Counted from the first letter of the stretch, positions 10,824 through 25,300 are shown. The stretch: DNA of 64,000 nucleotides from Pleurodeles waltl (GCF_031143425.1 NC_090437.1:850839978-850903977); one strand, 5' to 3'. The notes: a model not told the origin generated them from the sequence alone. A program made the numbers and translations.

Positions 10824-13800
10824 CTAATTTAAGGAAAGAAGACAGATTACTACAAGGTAAATGTGTTAGTGTGAGCTTATTGTCGTTCTGTCAGCAAAAA
10901 AATAACACTTAATCTACATCTTCAGATGTAAACCTTCAGAATTCCTTAGAATCAACAACTGTATAATAGCGTATCCATTGACTGTTGGGGAAGAGTCACT
11001 GAAAATCTTTACTTGCTTCAGGGGTGCTGTGTATTCTCAGCAATGGCAGAGTTTTTTTCGAATCATCATGCAATTAAAAGTCTGTGCGTTCACAGATTTT
11101 GTAACATTTCTTTTCGGTGTCACCTTGACATACCTCAAATGCCTTCAATATCCTGACTTTGAAAGGACTGAATGGAGAGCAGGTCTGCCGGAATATAAAC
11201 CTCTGAGCTGTAGTGCCCTGCTTCTCAGACTACCTAAAGAGGTAATGGCATGTTAGGGTCATGAGGGATCCCTAGGTGCTGGCTGAACTAGATGACGAGT
11301 GCCGAGTAGTTAACTACAGCTGCTCATAACAGGGAATATATGTGTATACTCAACTTATAATAAACCCTCTTATAGTCAAGGTCACACTACTTGTATGCAT
11401 TTTGCTTCACTGACTTACTTTACAACGTAACCTTCAGGTTGTACAGAGCCCTCGTCGGTTGTTTAAAGTATTACATTGTCAAGCAGTCTCCCATACACCT
11501 CCCAGCATATTTTCAGCACTCTTCAGTGATTGCCAACAATTTCGTGATTGGAAAAGGCATAGTTCCAGTTCCATAGGTGTACAAACAATACGAAGACCTA
11601 CTTTTAAATTCAGAGAGGGAAGCCCACGGTTGTTAAGTAGCTATTTTCGTGAGATCACTCAATGGATGACGAACATTTGGCTTGGAATTAAAAATACGAA
11701 ACACGACTATGTATTTTAAACGGCTGGTTACAACATAATGTTTGTGACTTCCGCTTATGTGCCCTCATTGTATTTTATATATATTTTCATGTATCTGAGT
11801 GCATATTTTTCATTTGAGTGTGTTGCATTTAGTACTGATGGCACACGTACAACGTATAACATTTTTTTTATCACAGTTTAATAGTGCACCAATTATTCAA
11901 ATATATGTATTCATGTTATTTATGTTATTTATAATGTGAGACATAATTTAGTGTAGACGCCACAGAAGAAATAATATGAGATTTTCGTAATTATACAACA
12001 TCCACCATAATACCTGTCCTTTTAAAAAGATACGTAAAAAGGTTTTGAGGGGAAGAGCAATCATGTGGTTAAGTCCACCAGATTCCCTGTCTCTAGTTGA
12101 TGAGTTGGCTCTATGCCTGTTATTGCAAGAGAAACTGTTCCTCATTTTGCAGAGTCCAAAAAAATGCATCAGTTATACCGTCAGTCATTGAGTCCACACT
12201 TGGAAGGACTAGCATTTCACCATTTGGTTGTCCTCAGTCTTTGGGTACCCGTGGGAACATTGTTTGTGATCTTGTGCGTTCTTTATTGAACAAAGGACAC
12301 CTCTTGTATCTAGACCTTTTTTATACTGAAATTCCACTATTCAGGGATTTTTTTTTCCATATCCATATCTGTTTGTGGTACAACTGGGAGCAACTGAAAA
12401 GGGGTTCCAGCACAGCTGGCCATTAGGAAACTCGCAAAAAGGCAGTACTGTACTTTGTAATAATAAATTGCTGGACATCAAGTTTCAAGTTCGCATGCTA
12501 GTGTATCTTTAAACCATCATGGCTGACGAGAAAACATTGCCAGTCTCTATGTACAGGCCAGATGCAGAAATTCATAGGCCTAATTGCATTCAAGGCTGTA
12601 ACAAGCACACAGCTGGGGCTGACAAGCAAGATGTTGCACGTAAGACCTTCATCAGGTATAAGACATTTTTGTGCTCCTGATTCAAATGGCAAACTAGCAA
12701 CACATGTTGAGTATTCCAATTCAGCTTCAGGATGCAAAGTAGGCTTTCCTGACGTAGAGAACACATTCATCAGCAACCTTCTTTTGTTTGAAGTTGGTGT
12801 GGTGCACACTAAGATTTAGTATATTTCAAGGTTGGTTATCAGTCACTTTTATAAACTTCTTCCAACGGAGAGATATATCAATCTTACAAGCGGTGTCAAG
12901 CGTGTGCAAGAAAGGGAATCAGGTGAGAGGACAGGTACTACTGTCATCAGTGTCCTCAATTGCTGCCCTGTACTAACCCCAAAGATTTACCTAGTATCAC
13001 AGAAAAGAGAAATTTAGATAAACTCCTTGAGGAAGGACCTCATTGTTCTGGATTTGTAAAGTTTTTTTTCTAAGTTTCCTTAAAAGAAGCATTTGGTATG
13101 TGAATTCGTTTTGGGTATTTACGTTTGATTCAAATGTGTGGATGCAATATATATATGAATGTGAAAAACTATTTTGATGTTGTTAAAGTGACAGGGCTGG
13201 AGGGTAGGCTGAAGAGAGTGAATTACTTTGGTGACTGGCACTGTGGTTTGTGGAAGTGGGATTTTGCAGCTAGATGGAAACTTTCTTTTCGTTGGTGGTG
13301 TACGTCTGTTGCATAAGGTAGCAGTAACAGCATTGCTAGGAGAGTGACAGACTGTTTTCTCTAGATATCTGGTGAAGTGGATCTGTGGAGGGTGTTACTG
13401 TGTAATGCAGGTGAGTGCAGAGTGAATGGACAGAAATGTGCTAGTTGCTATGAAGTGGCATTACTGCTTACAGGGAAGTGATACATGGATAGGCTAGGCC
13501 ACATAGCAGGTTACCATTATCAGAAGAGGTGTGAGAATGCTGGATGGCTGAATTATTTTTGTGTCACAGAAATGTGAGCAAGCCTTGTCATTGTAACTAA
13601 AATTTGACATTTGCATGGAAATGAAAACATAGTGGGATCCATGCAAGTCACAACACCCTGGACTATCATTGTAAATTTATTGATCAGTTAATTAAAACCA
13701 TTACAAAATACAAGTAATAAATCTCATGTGATGCAAATTCATTTTAAAACAAATTGAGTGCTGTCACATATTTTGCACATCTTGCCAGCGCCTAGGGAGC

Positions 13801-14584
13801 GGACTGTGAAAAGCAAAGGTTGGATACCTCCATACAGGACCGTGCTCCCTGAGCCAACACCAGTGGTATTATTAGCTGTCTTCTTTCAGCTGCTAAACTG
13901 GACAGCAGCACAGCAGGGGTAGCCAGGTTTCTCGGGGTCAGAACAGAGCCTACAAGCACTTTTTTGCCTGTGTACAGACCAAGAAGGATTGAAGTCCTTA
14001 ATTGGGAGGACTAATGTTCGCCTGTATAGAATTTGGTGACGAATGCCTGCATTTATTGCTGCTAGGAGGTATGGTTGAGGGGCTCCAACCAGATAAGAAT
14101 CATTTAGCGCAGGTACATTTGTGGGTGATTTAGTTAACGATAAATCGGACTCTCAGGAGAGTTCCTTTGCTCTTTTGTTAATTAATGTTTTACAGGCAGA
14201 GTAAGTCAATGAGTCCAATAGCTGGATGGAATGCCCATTTCAAAAGTCTTCTGAGCCTTACTTAATTGCGTGTGCCACGGATTGCCAGGGGTCTCGAATA
14301 TCGTTCTCTAGTGTTATTTAACGTAAGCGAGTTGGCCTTTCTGTGACTGATGTAATATTTAAGAATGCTGCTTGGAAGTCTATCTGTTGTGTCTTTTGGC
14401 TCATTTCCAATTAGAATCTAGTGCGGCGTGTATACTTTGGTTGTTGTAGAATTTTTAAATATGCCCTGCAGTGGGCATGTTCTATAGTGGATTCCAAGGA
14501 CCCCAGAAATGCCAGGTAGCCATATTGCAGAGCAGGTAGTAATGTCGCCTTTGTTACTCTCAATATTGGTGCATTCGAGGCCAC
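10824..14584. other. AGA intron, no element recognised
   Basis: First part of the 19.9-kb intron between the 30690 and 10690 exons. It has a run of A/T-rich sequence (11700-11950) and no conserved coding motif on either strand. Some of this must be old repeats that I cannot name. Confidence 0.45.
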
Positions 14585-16795
14585 AGTGAACTTAAAGTGC
14601 TTGTGGCCAACCATAAATCGCAAGTAATGTCTGTGGCAAGGCAGGATGGGGATATGAAATTAAGCATACTGCAAGTCCAATCCTACCATCCAGTTTCCTG
14701 GGTCATGGGCAGATAGAAACTGAGCCAACGTGAGCATCTTTAACTTCTTCTTGAGGAAGATATTGAGGAATCGAAGGTCTAAGATAGGGTGGAGGCCCTT
14801 GTCCTTTTTGGGGACGAGAAAGTAGAGGGAATAGCAACTACAACCTACTTCTGGCACAAGAACCCTCTCTATGGCTCCCTTGGCCAAGAGAGCCGTAACT
14901 TCCTCATGGAACAGGGACAAGTGATCATCCATCATCTGATAATAGGATGGTGGCTTGGGTAGAGGGGGTTGTCTCGAAGGGAAGGGAGTAGCCCCTTCGG
15001 ACTATCTGCAAAACCCACCTGTCTGACATGATGGATTGCCAGCAAAGCAGGTGATGGCGAATCCAGCAGCCAACTGGCCTAAGGTGAGGAAGAGTCAGTT
15101 TAGGAAGGTTTAGAGGCTGCTACAGAGGGAGGGGAGGGGGCGTTGGTCTGTCCAGACCACTGGCCACCTGATCCACGGGGTTGGTGGATCCCGTGCCCCT
15201 TGCCATGCAGAGGCTGGGCAGCATGTGCGGAACAGAAGCTGGCCAGGAATGGACACGGTTGGAGGCCCCTTCCATAGCCACGAAAGAGGTGAAAGGCAGA
15301 CCAGGGAAGACGGGGCCACCATGAGATACAAGGACCTAGCTGCAACCCGAGAATCCTTGAAGTGCTCAAGCCCAGAGTCTGCCTTGTTTCGAAGTGATGA
15401 GTGTCATCAAAGAGAATGTCCCTTAAATAAGCTTAGACGACCCCTGAAAAGCCAGATGTCCTCAGCCAGCTACGGCGCCTTGGGCCATTGTCAATCAAAC
15501 CACTCTGCTTAGCGAGTGGGTCATGTCCACTTCGCAACGGATTATGAACTTTGTTACATCTCTCCGATCGGCAACAGCCTGAGTGAGTATAGCCTAGGTC
15601 ACCTCCGGGACCTGTGGCGGCACTTGCGCATCTGTATCCCACAGTATGTGGGATTAATGACCGAAAAGGAAAGCAGTGTTTACAGACCTCAATGCAAGGC
15701 TGGAGGAAGAAAACACCTTCTTCCCAGGTGAAACCTGGGTCCCCCTTGTGAGGGTCGGCAGGCAATTGTCCTGTTCACAGGAGCCTCTGTGCTGGGTTTA
15801 GACCAGGTACCCAGTAGGATGTCCATAAGGGCCTCAATAAATGAGAGAAGGGGTTCTGAGGTGGACACTCCCTCCTCTGTAGCCACAGTAGGGGAGAAAA
15901 CAAGCCAGTGCCAAGGACAAAGCTGCCAGCACTGAACCCAAAGGAGCCCCTTCCAAGGCAGGGCCCAAAGGCGCTACAGCTGTGTCAGGATGCCCAAAAA
16001 TGACGAGTATGGGCTTGTAAAACTCTCTGAGTTGGGCAGGGAATGCTCTGGCTCCCGGAAACTCGGGGAGGAATGGAGTCTGCTTAGGTATATGCCGAAC
16101 GAGGCCTACACCGTAGACGATCCTTTGTCTCGTCGGCCGATGGACGAGAAGAAGTCGAAAGAAGCTTCGACTTCTTATGCCTCAACTTACCCGACTGGCC
16201 TGAAGACTTTGAGTGGGACAACAACTATGGAGGAAACCGTGACTGATCCCAGGACCTTCCTCTCAACCAAAATCTTGACTTGTGTGGAGCCATAAGCTTC
16301 AGAGACTGCTTCCTCAAAGCCTTCAGATGCATGCCCCAACACTCAGAGCACGACTTCAGGTCATGGTCGGGCTCCAGCACCAAAGACACTAGAGGTGCAG
16401 ATCTGTCTTGGACATCACCAGATGACAGGATCCACAGGGCTTGAACTCAGTATTTCTGTGGGACATACTCGACGCACCAGGAGTAGAAGACTTGAAAAAT
16501 GCTTGAAAAGAAGTCTAAAAAAGCCAGTCAAAATGTGACTGAGGGGTAGCTCTTTTTAGATCAGCACTTGCGGGTGCAGAAAGAAAAGAACTGACTTCAG
16601 CACACTGGGGTGGCGCCTATATAGATACTGCAACATCATAATAGTGCTGATGTCGCCGCCGACTGTGGAGTCAATCAACGCCACCCAATGCCACGCAGAG
16701 ATACTGCTCCCAAAAATCTTACGGGGACAGTCTGACACCTGTGGAGAATTCAAAGGCATTCAATTCAGCAACTAGAAGTCTCTGTCAGATTCAAG
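14585..16795 (-). mobile_element. DIRS-type retroelement, 3'-truncated copy
   Basis: Read on the minus strand, this is the gag and amino-terminal reverse transcriptase half of a DIRS element plus its terminal inverted repeat. The RT piece (14660-14935) carries LLAKGAIERV, LYFLVPKKDKG and PILDLRFLNIFL followed by GNWMVGLDLQ, the first RT blocks. The catalytic YLDD-type block is missing because homology stops near 14585, within the FKFTV segment. 15100-16300 is gag-like and broken, co-linear with 35240-36950 of the fuller copy. 16545-16795 matches the right terminal repeat of that copy and ends in the same AACTAGAAGTCTC motif. Frames are interrupted throughout. Confidence 0.85.
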
Positions 16796-16956
16796 TTTAT
16801 AATATTGAAAGGATGAATGAAATTAATTTTTTTTGTTAGTGAGTTCTTGGTTTATTTCTGTATGTTTTCTGTATTTCTGTATCTCAGTTTGAGGTACACA
16901 TGTTTATTTAGCCAATTTGCTACTCCAGTAAGGGGGGGAGGTTTGGGCAGGGGGTG

Positions 16957-16982
16957 GGTGTGTGTGTGTGTGTATATGTGTG
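16957..16982. repeat. (GT)n microsatellite
   Basis: Alternating GT run with one TATA interruption, preceded by a G-rich tract. Confidence 0.95.
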
Positions 16983-17009
16983 TCTCCACATGTGGCCAGA
17001 AGAGCTGCC

Positions 17010-17390
17010 CAGAGAACATGCACAGACGCTGCAACAATGAATATACGTATCCCAGTACACTTTTAAAAATATATGTTGGTTTTGACTGTGTGCTTCAGAC
17101 ATCCATTCTGCAGAAACAACCCCTGCTAGAGTAAGTGTGCCATTAGTTTGCAACTTTGAATGGTGTATGCCCTGTTTGCACTCTGCTAGGGCAGCTGTAT
17201 AAGTGCACAAGCCTTAGACAACTGTCAAAAGTACATGTACAGAAGTCACAGTAAAGAAGAAACATGTCCCAGTTCACTTTTAAACATACATGTGGTTTTA
17301 GACTGTACTTTTGGACTACCCTGCTGCAGAAATAGCCCTTGCTGCAGAAACAGAAGGATACCATTAACCAGTACCTTTCAATGGCAGATG
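17010..17390. repeat. diverged local tandem duplication
   Basis: The block around 17040-17120 (TCCCAGTACACTTTTAAA, then GGTTTTGACTGT, then CTGCAGAAACA) recurs at 17265-17350 as TCCCAGTTCACTTTTAAA, GGTTTTAGACTGT and CTGCAGAAATA. The period is about 220 bp. Divergence is substantial, so the duplication is old. Confidence 0.7.
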
Positions 17391-17504
17391 AAAAATGTAT
17401 TGTTCCTCGTTTCCCACCAAGAAGCTTAACTCCTTTTTTATATCACTAAGCCATTCAGAATAGACATGGAACTTGATGCTCCCATGCCTACCAACAGAAA
17501 ATTA

Positions 17505-18345
17505 AATAATAAGTTACTTACCCTAGGTAACTCGCTTTCTGGTGGATACTCTAACAGCAGATTTCCTTACCTTATGAATATCGTCCAGACCAGAGACGGG
17601 ATCCGGAGCATTTCCCTCAGCAATTCCCTTATGTGGCTTACCTTTGACTCCATCCTGCCCTGAAAATGACACCAGACCCACTTATAGCTGCCACCCCTGT
17701 GCACTGCTATCTCTTTTTATCAACTGTACCATCTGACGCAGAAATATTAACTAATGAGTTTTGACAGTGTGCCCATCACTAAATTCTGAACTTTTTACAG
17801 ATGGAGAACAGAGGCCATTCCATTGGAAATGGGGAAAGTGTTTGGGCCAGTGAGGTACCCGCAGTTAGCTTGAATACCCACCAGACCGATTGTTACGTAA
17901 AGTAAGTATCTTCTTCTTCTGAAGGATACTTCTAACCACAAATTCCTCACCTAAAATCAGATTCTAAAGCAGTACCTCCCAAGGTGTGGGTCTGTGGTAC
18001 AGCTCAAACCAAAAAGTCCTACTAGACCGAACAAGCAACGTGTTGCTACCAATGTATCTGGATATCAAAGAAGTAGTGCCTTGTGAAAGTGTCAACTGAC
18101 ACCTACGTTGCAGCCTGACAGATGTCAAAGACAGGCACTCTTCATGCCAAAGCAGCAGAAGCTTGGTGGAATGAGCTCTCAAGCTTTCTGGAGCCTGCTT
18201 CTTAGCCAGTTCGTAGCAAATTGTGATGCAGAAAACTATCCACTTTGAAATATGGCTCTCTTCTGCACAGCCTTGCCCTCCTTTGTCCCTCTGAACACCA
18301 AAAAGAGTTGATTACCTGATGATCCGTGGAGCATTCATGTAACAG
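17505..18345 (-). mobile_element. DIRS fragment: terminal arm plus recombinase end
   Basis: Co-linear with 31942-32720 of the fuller DIRS copy. It starts with AAGTTACTTACCCTAGGTAA, runs through a 380-bp arm, reaches the inverted partner GTAAAGTAAGTATCTTCTTC near 17895, and continues into sequence matching the carboxyl end of the tyrosine recombinase (GACAGATGTCAAAGA near 18118 corresponds to 32577-32590). Coding strand is minus. Truncated on the right. Confidence 0.75.
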
Positions 18346-19496
18346 TTCAAGGCTCTTCTAGGGGCACCGAGCTGACATTATCCCCGAGAGCAGAAGTTTC
18401 ATTTGCATAATTAAACACATACATTAACAAAGTGTAACTTACAGCAATAAATAATGTGTACATATCAATCATATACATTTGTAGTAGGTGACTACATTTA
18501 GCCATTATAAGTAGCACCTGAATGATCATGTTTGTAGAATTTAAGTTAGTCTAATATTAATGCCATTTTGAATGGTGACTTTTGCAGGTTTAAGGCAAAG
18601 AGGCCTGCATGTCTCTTTTTCTATTGTATTGTTTGTTATATTTTCTTCTCACAGCAGATGCTGTGTTTTTCCAGAAGCCTTTTGCTAGTTAGCAAGTAAG
18701 GATTTGTCATGTATTAGATAGCTGATAGTGAGGTTCTCACTGGAAGGAGGAGAAGCTGTCAGGATGGGACAGCGACTTGTGGTAAGAGCTGGCAGTACCC
18801 AACAGTCTGTTCAGTGTAACAACTTAAGGATGTAGCCGTGGTTTCTTTACTGTTTTTCCTGGCAAAGAAGACTGACTGGCTCCTGAAGGTGGGATTGAGC
18901 TGGAATGTTGCAATTAGTGATTTCATTAGAGGAGCACTACTCCCCACCTCCCTTACTCTCTCATTCACACTTTTGTGCACTACAGTGGAAATGAGAAGAC
19001 CATATTCACCTCTGTTGATCTTCAAGTCACGAGTGCAAAGGGTTTACACCTAATCATTTAAATTTCAGAGAACATTATTTAGTTTTCTGAAGCTGGCACC
19101 TTAACTTATTTGCCTAACAAAATACCTTTTCTTGATGTATCCTTCTTAATTTAGATTAGGTGTTTACTTTATGGAATACACTTGTTGCATATTCTGTATT
19201 CTATTAGTAATCCTTGTTAATGTTTTATTTTACCTTATTTTGAAATATCGACTTCTAGAACATTTACATCTCTTATGATGATGAATACATTTTGAATACT
19301 TAATAAAATAATGATTTGGATTAAACAAATTTGTTTATAAATCCCTTTTAAACTCATTCCAATTCTCTTTGTCATTTCCTGTGGTGCCCCGCTGGTCTTC
19401 AGTGTTTATGGAAAGGAATGAAAATGATTGCTCCTAGGTCTCTTCTTGATGAAAAAACACCCATATGGCAAGTAGCTGTGTTTGTATTATTATTAT
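18346..19496. other. AGA intron, nothing recognised
   Basis: A/T-rich, with a long run of TTA/TTTA-type sequence near 19060-19330 and a TTATTATTATTA run at 19485-19500. No conserved motif. Confidence 0.45.
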
Positions 19497-20880
19497 TATA
19501 CCCAATGTCTGTGATTTAAGAATCTCTGCTCCTCAGAGGTGGGCCTTAGCATGGTCTCTGCTGAAAACTCCTTCTGAAGCCCTGAAAGAGGCGAAACACA
19601 GCAGCTGAAAGGCGAGAGCATTGAGTCTGCTTTGTCCCCAGAAAGACAAGTAACTTTGAATAGCATGTCCAAAAGTGATACCTGGAAATCACAAGAAAAG
19701 CTTGTGGATCTTCTCCATGCATGAAGCCAAATCACCATGCAGGTCCAGACTGCCCTACCCAAACAGCTGGTGGTGTCCAGCCCAGAACAGATGACATGTT
19801 TTGCAGTGTCTTGTCTCGCTTGAATGATCTGTGCCAGATTAGTGCAAAATTTGTAACGGACTGTAGGCAAGACCTCACTCCCCACGTCCCATAACACATG
19901 TGAAAAAAACACTCTGGGAGGAAAATGGCAGTTATGAAGTGGAGGGAGAGACTGGTGGCGAAAAACATTTGACTCACAAATGCTTCCATGTGCTTGGATT
20001 CTCTAATGGGGTGAGATAGGGAATGAATTCAAAGTCAGTCTGCTTGTGGTTCAAATTCAAAGGTATTGTGGCATCTGAATTCAAATAGGGTTGAATCGGT
20101 TGTGCATGAGGTCATGTTGGAAGCAACTTCATCTGATGTTGTGGCTTATTTGCTTCAGAGTTCAGAAGGATAATTGGTTCTTCCTCTGGGGTCAGTGCAG
20201 GCACTGACATACGGAGAACTCGAGAGGATCTCGGCATGGGTTCGAAGTGGGGGTGGGTGTTAGTCCCGCAGTTGAGGCACAGATGTGTCAGGTAACTATA
20301 AGTCAGTGGTAGTCCAACTGGATCCCTCCTCAGATCTTTGGAGCCCATATGCACACCAGAGGGAACCTGAAGGGTGCTAAATATAGACAACATGGCCACT
20401 ATGAAAGCTTCAGCTTGCTGCAGAGTCACCGATCGACACGGGAATTTGGGTGGGATTGGGATGAGCTTAGAGATCGGTTTTACAGTGGGGACTGTGACAG
20501 AGCAAAAGGTATCCTGACATTTGCACTACTCTTCTTGAAGAGAGTAGTGAGATGAAGGGGAGTCACTTTTAACTTCTAGTGTTTTTTCTTGGATTTCAAC
20601 CTACTTAAATGCTTGGAATGAGGAGATCTCTCTAGGGAATGTGTTGAAATCCTCGACTTCGAGCAAGATCGGCATGTGTGCACCTTTAGATGATGTTTAG
20701 CAGCAAAAAGCTTGGCCTTGCAGAAATGTACAGCTTTTGGGTCCATCCTAGAGCAACCCTGCACAACATGGAGTGATGTGATGAACCCAGACACTAGAGA
20801 CAAACTTGGTGAGGGTCTGTCACAAACAGCTGTTTGTGACAGTCCCTGCAAGGTTTAAATCTAGTAGTTTGGTGCAGGGG
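19497..20880 (-). mobile_element. DIRS gag-region remnant, copy 3
   Basis: The block at 19560-19990 aligns with the gag part of the other copies (GTGGTGTCCAGCC near 19770 parallels 28120 and 35728). 20110-20250 aligns with 29790-29930. At 20576-20851 the minus strand reads a Cys-rich segment (CRDCHKQLF, then VCLVCLGSSHHS, then PKA) of the type found in DIRS gag proteins of salamanders; this may be a metal-binding module. A short palindrome-like AAACAGCTGTTT core lies at 20824-20835. Frames are broken. Confidence 0.65.
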
Positions 20881-22389
20881 GTGCAAGGTCGGGGAGACAT
20901 GTTATGCACACTGTAAAATGAGGGAGCCAGGTCTTGATCCAAGACCAAAGGTATGGAAAGAAAGGAACAGATGTCAGCTCACAGGGGTGGCAACTGTATG
21001 TGGCTCTGGCATCAGATTTGGGGTGGGATGGAGTCAATGGAATTGCTGAGAAAATTCCCTGGATCCAGTCTAGTGCCTGGAAGCTATTCACAAGACGAGA
21101 AACCTGTAGTTAAAAGTATCCATTTTAAAAGGCTATTTCAGTTGGGGTGCTCAGAAGCAACATAAAAGTGCCATTACACTTGTGCCTACACAAATGGAAT
21201 TTTGTTCATCTCGAGCCAGCTGCAGCAAGCCTGCAGATAGTCATAACAAATGCTAGTCATAACCAGAATTGTTTTGGGGTATTCTATAGCGGTTGTTGAT
21301 TAATCCAGAGTAAAACCTTTCAAAAAATGATTTTACAATGATTATTATGGTCTGGGAAAGTACAGGGATTGCATATGGATCTATCTCCCTCAGCAGAGGA
21401 ATGCTTTTTAATATGCAGAGGTCGAAGGAAATAAGATACAGAATCTGCTAGCTTCAGAGACTACAGAATCCACTCATGTGAGTGTCCTCAATTATATACA
21501 TTCCTAAATAATAATTGGGTAACCAAATTCAGACCTGCATTGACATGTAACATCCAAACATGACCACCCAGAAGTAATGTCATATGGTGCCCCAAATCAA
21601 CAATAGGATCCATCTTCTTAATGAAGCGTGAATATTCTTTAAATTGGATCACAATAAAGGTTATAGTCAGCTTGAACTAGAATAATACTCTCAAATCAAC
21701 CACATTTTTGAGAATGCATTCGGCTTTCTAAAGGCCTATGTGGATCAACTGTGTAGTGGCTTCAGAAGGAAACGTGTAAGGTTATCTGCTGCATCACTAA
21801 CTGCATCAGTTAAATTGAAGATATCACGGTATTCAGTTCAACATGGGAGGGCCATGACAAAAAAGTCATAATGGCTTGTATCATATTACGAGTAAATTTG
21901 ACATACCAATGATAAACAGTTAAGCTCAACACGTTTGTATGGTCTATGATGAAATTATATCACATGAAATGCAGCCTAACCCAGATGTAATGAAAGCCTT
22001 TCATACACGCCTGAGGCATTGAAGATCAGATCCACAAGAGCTTTTTAAGGCATGGCCAAATCCTATTCAGTGCAGGCCTAGGCTGTGCTACGCACGCCCC
22101 AAGCCATGCGTACTAGCATTCCATGACCCTACCTAATGACAGAGCTAGCGGGCACAAATTCCTATCAGCAGGGATGAGAGGCAAGATGGCCTCAGCCCTC
22201 ATGTTGAGATGTGTAGGTGCAGGAGTGGGGGGAGCCAGTGGCTGCTGCTGCCAAGAGTCACCTTCTGCATTCCTGCTTCTTGGCCCCAAGTCAAGCCATG
22301 TAGCCAAAGATGACCCCAGTGAGTCCTAGGGACTTATTTGGATCACCACCAAATTCTTACAGTCTTGTTCCCAATGTACCCCAAGGGTA
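20881..22389. other. AGA intron, nothing recognised
   Basis: Unassigned; mostly A/T-rich with no frame over 70 codons and no known motif. Confidence 0.4.
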
Positions 22390-25300
22390 GAGCCAGTGAA
22401 AACACCACAAAAGGACTCCACGCCAGTTTAGAAACATAGCAAATATTTATCTGTATTAAACAAGACCAAAACAACAAAAATCCAACATACACAAGTAAAG
22501 GTATCATTTTTTAGGTTTCGCCTGCACAGAGCTTGAGCTGTGCTTGTGAAATCTAATGTATTTAATAGAAATCTTAAAAGGGGCTTAGATCCTTCCCCCA
22601 CCTTTGCTTTCCTTGCTTTCATTGGTTCCTGTGCTAGTCACTTACTTTTCCTCCGTTTCTATTCGCTGTCATGCTATTTTCTTCCATTTACCAATGCTTT
22701 GGTTTTTCCTCGTATACTCGTGTGTTTGCTGTTATCTGCATCCCACTGTGTACATCCACTTTGGTTTTGGTACTCACCAGTCTCCCCGGGGCAACATGCA
22801 CTTACCAGTCCCCCCCAGACCGCAGCAGTCACCCACTCTAGTGCTCCCTTCCTCTCCGAGGCCAGCGGAGCCGCTGTTGTTGAACTTCTTTGTCATAAGA
22901 CCTCCCTGGCGCAGGGTCACGTGAAAAGCAGGACCAGGTCTGTTTCCTCTTTCTTTTTTCTTTTTTTTTTTTGTAATAATCTGATTGCTCTGTGTTACGT
23001 TTCATTGTATTCTGAGGCACCACAATGGTTGGAGCGTGGTATCAATTAGCTGTTTGAGCCTCCGATTGGATCCCTCTCCCCGTTTCAGCTTTGTAATAGT
23101 CTTCCTTGTGTTTCATTTCGGTGTTACTTCCAGTGTCACATTTTCCCAAGGTAATTAACCACACTCTGCATGAAGTTGGCCTGCTCTTAGATGTGGCTTC
23201 CTAACTTATATTGCACAACTATTCACCAAACTACAACTAAAAACAACCACAACAAAAATATTAATCACTTTGACGAAACCAAATGCGTTTACCAATGCTT
23301 GTTACAAATGGGAATGAGTCTGACTGGGACGATGCATGGAAAATCCAGGCGCACTGTGTTGATGGAGCCAGGGTGAAACAGGCGCTGCATCTATTTTGCA
23401 GCAGCAAGACAGGCACTGCATCAAGATTTCTGCCACAGCGCATAGGTGCATGGATTTTCTTCTTTAGGACAAGTTTACACTTCCAATGGTCCAGAGACTG
23501 CAGATGGCACTACTTGGCAAGTCAGAGCTCTCAGCGGAAGAGCCACGGCACTGGCAGATGAAGTCTTTGATGTCCCTGAGACTTCTAACAGGAGGCAAGC
23601 TCAATTCAAGCCCTCGGAGAACCTTGGAAAGCAGGATGTAGAAAGCTAAGTCCACACATTTCACTCCAAGGACAGAAGTAGCAAGCAGGAGGGGAGCACA
23701 ACAAAGCAACAGGAAGCATGGCAGTCCCTCATACAGCATCCAGCTCTTCCTCCGGGCAGAATGTCCTCAGTCCAGAAGGGTTCTAACTTTGTGGGGTGAG
23801 AGGTCCAGTACTTATACCCATTTCTACAAGCCACAATGCAGGTGGTGAGTCGATTTCTCAACCGTGATGCAGATGGCGTGTCGTTTTTACAGCGGCATTA
23901 CAGGTAGTGCATCAATTCTTTCCATGCACGGCTCATGTACGAGGATTTCAGTCTTGGTTCCACCAGCTTCACCTTTCAAGGGCCCAGGGACTGGATAGGG
24001 CACCACATGATAGGGTAGGAGTCTCAGCAGAGAGTCCAGGTGCTGGCAGAGGAAGTCTTTGATGGCCCGGAGACTTCAAAACAGGAGGCAAACTCGGTCC
24101 AAGTCCTTGGAGACTTCACAAATATGAATATACCACAAAGTCCAGTCTTTGTCCTCTTTCAGGCAGAAGCAGCAACTGCAGGCCAACCCAGCAAAGCACA
24201 GTCACAGTCAAAGGGGCAGTACTCATCTTCCAGCTCTTTAGCTCTTCTCCTTAGCAGAGGTTCCTATTGAGTACAGAAGTAACATAAAAAACTGGGTTTT
24301 GGGTCCACTACTTATACCCCTTTCTGCCTTTGAAGTAGGCAAACCTCAAAGAAAGTGTCTTTGTAGTCCACATGACCCTGCCTTTCCTGACCTGGCCCCA
24401 TACACACTCCAGGGGGTTGGAGACCGTTTTGAGTAAGGAAATGCACAGCCCTATTCAGATGCAAGTGTCATCTCCTCTCACCACTCTAGCCTAGTAAGAC
24501 CCATCAGGATATGCAGGGCACACCTCAGCTCCCTTTGTGTGACTGTCTAAAGTGAATTCACAAACAGTCCAACTGTCATCCTGACCCAGACTTGTATTCC
24601 ACAGCAAGGCAGAGGCACAGAATGGTTAAGCAAGAAAATGCCCACTTTCTAAAATGTGGCATTTTCAAACCTACAATGTAAAAAACAACTTTACCAAAGG
24701 ATGTATTTTTTAAATTGTGAATTCAGACACCACAAACACCTTATCTCTATTGGCCCCCAATGGGAAATTAGACTTAAAAGATCTTTTCAAAGCAATCCCT
24801 ATGTTACTTAATAGGAGAAATAGGCCTTGCAATAGTGAAAATCGAATTTAGCAGTATTTCACTATCAGCACATGTAAAACACATCTGTACATGTCCTACC
24901 TTTTATATACATTGCACCCTGCCCATGGGGATGCCTTGGACCTACCTAAGGGGTGACTTACATGTAGTAAAAGGAAAGGTTGAGCCTGGCAAGAGGGTAC
25001 ACTTACCAGGTCAAGCTGGCAGTACATAACTTCACATGTAGACACTGCAGTGGCACTTCTGAGACATGTTTACAGGGCTACTCCCATGGGTGGCGCAATC
25101 AGTGCTGCAGGTCCACTAGTAGTATTTGATTTACAGGCCTTGGGCATACCTGGTGCACTGTACTAGGGACCTACTAGTAAATTAGATATGCCAATCATGG
25201 GTAAACAATCACCAATACAATTTAGACAGAGAGTACTTGCCCTTTAGCACTGGTCAACAGTGTTAAAGTGCCCAGAGTCCTAAAGCCAGCCAACACAAAA

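Noticed and set aside
22540..23049. 169-codon plus-strand frame
   Set aside because: Composition is hydrophobic and Ser/Phe-rich because of T-rich DNA; no homology recognised and a T-rich low-complexity tail. Judged a chance frame.
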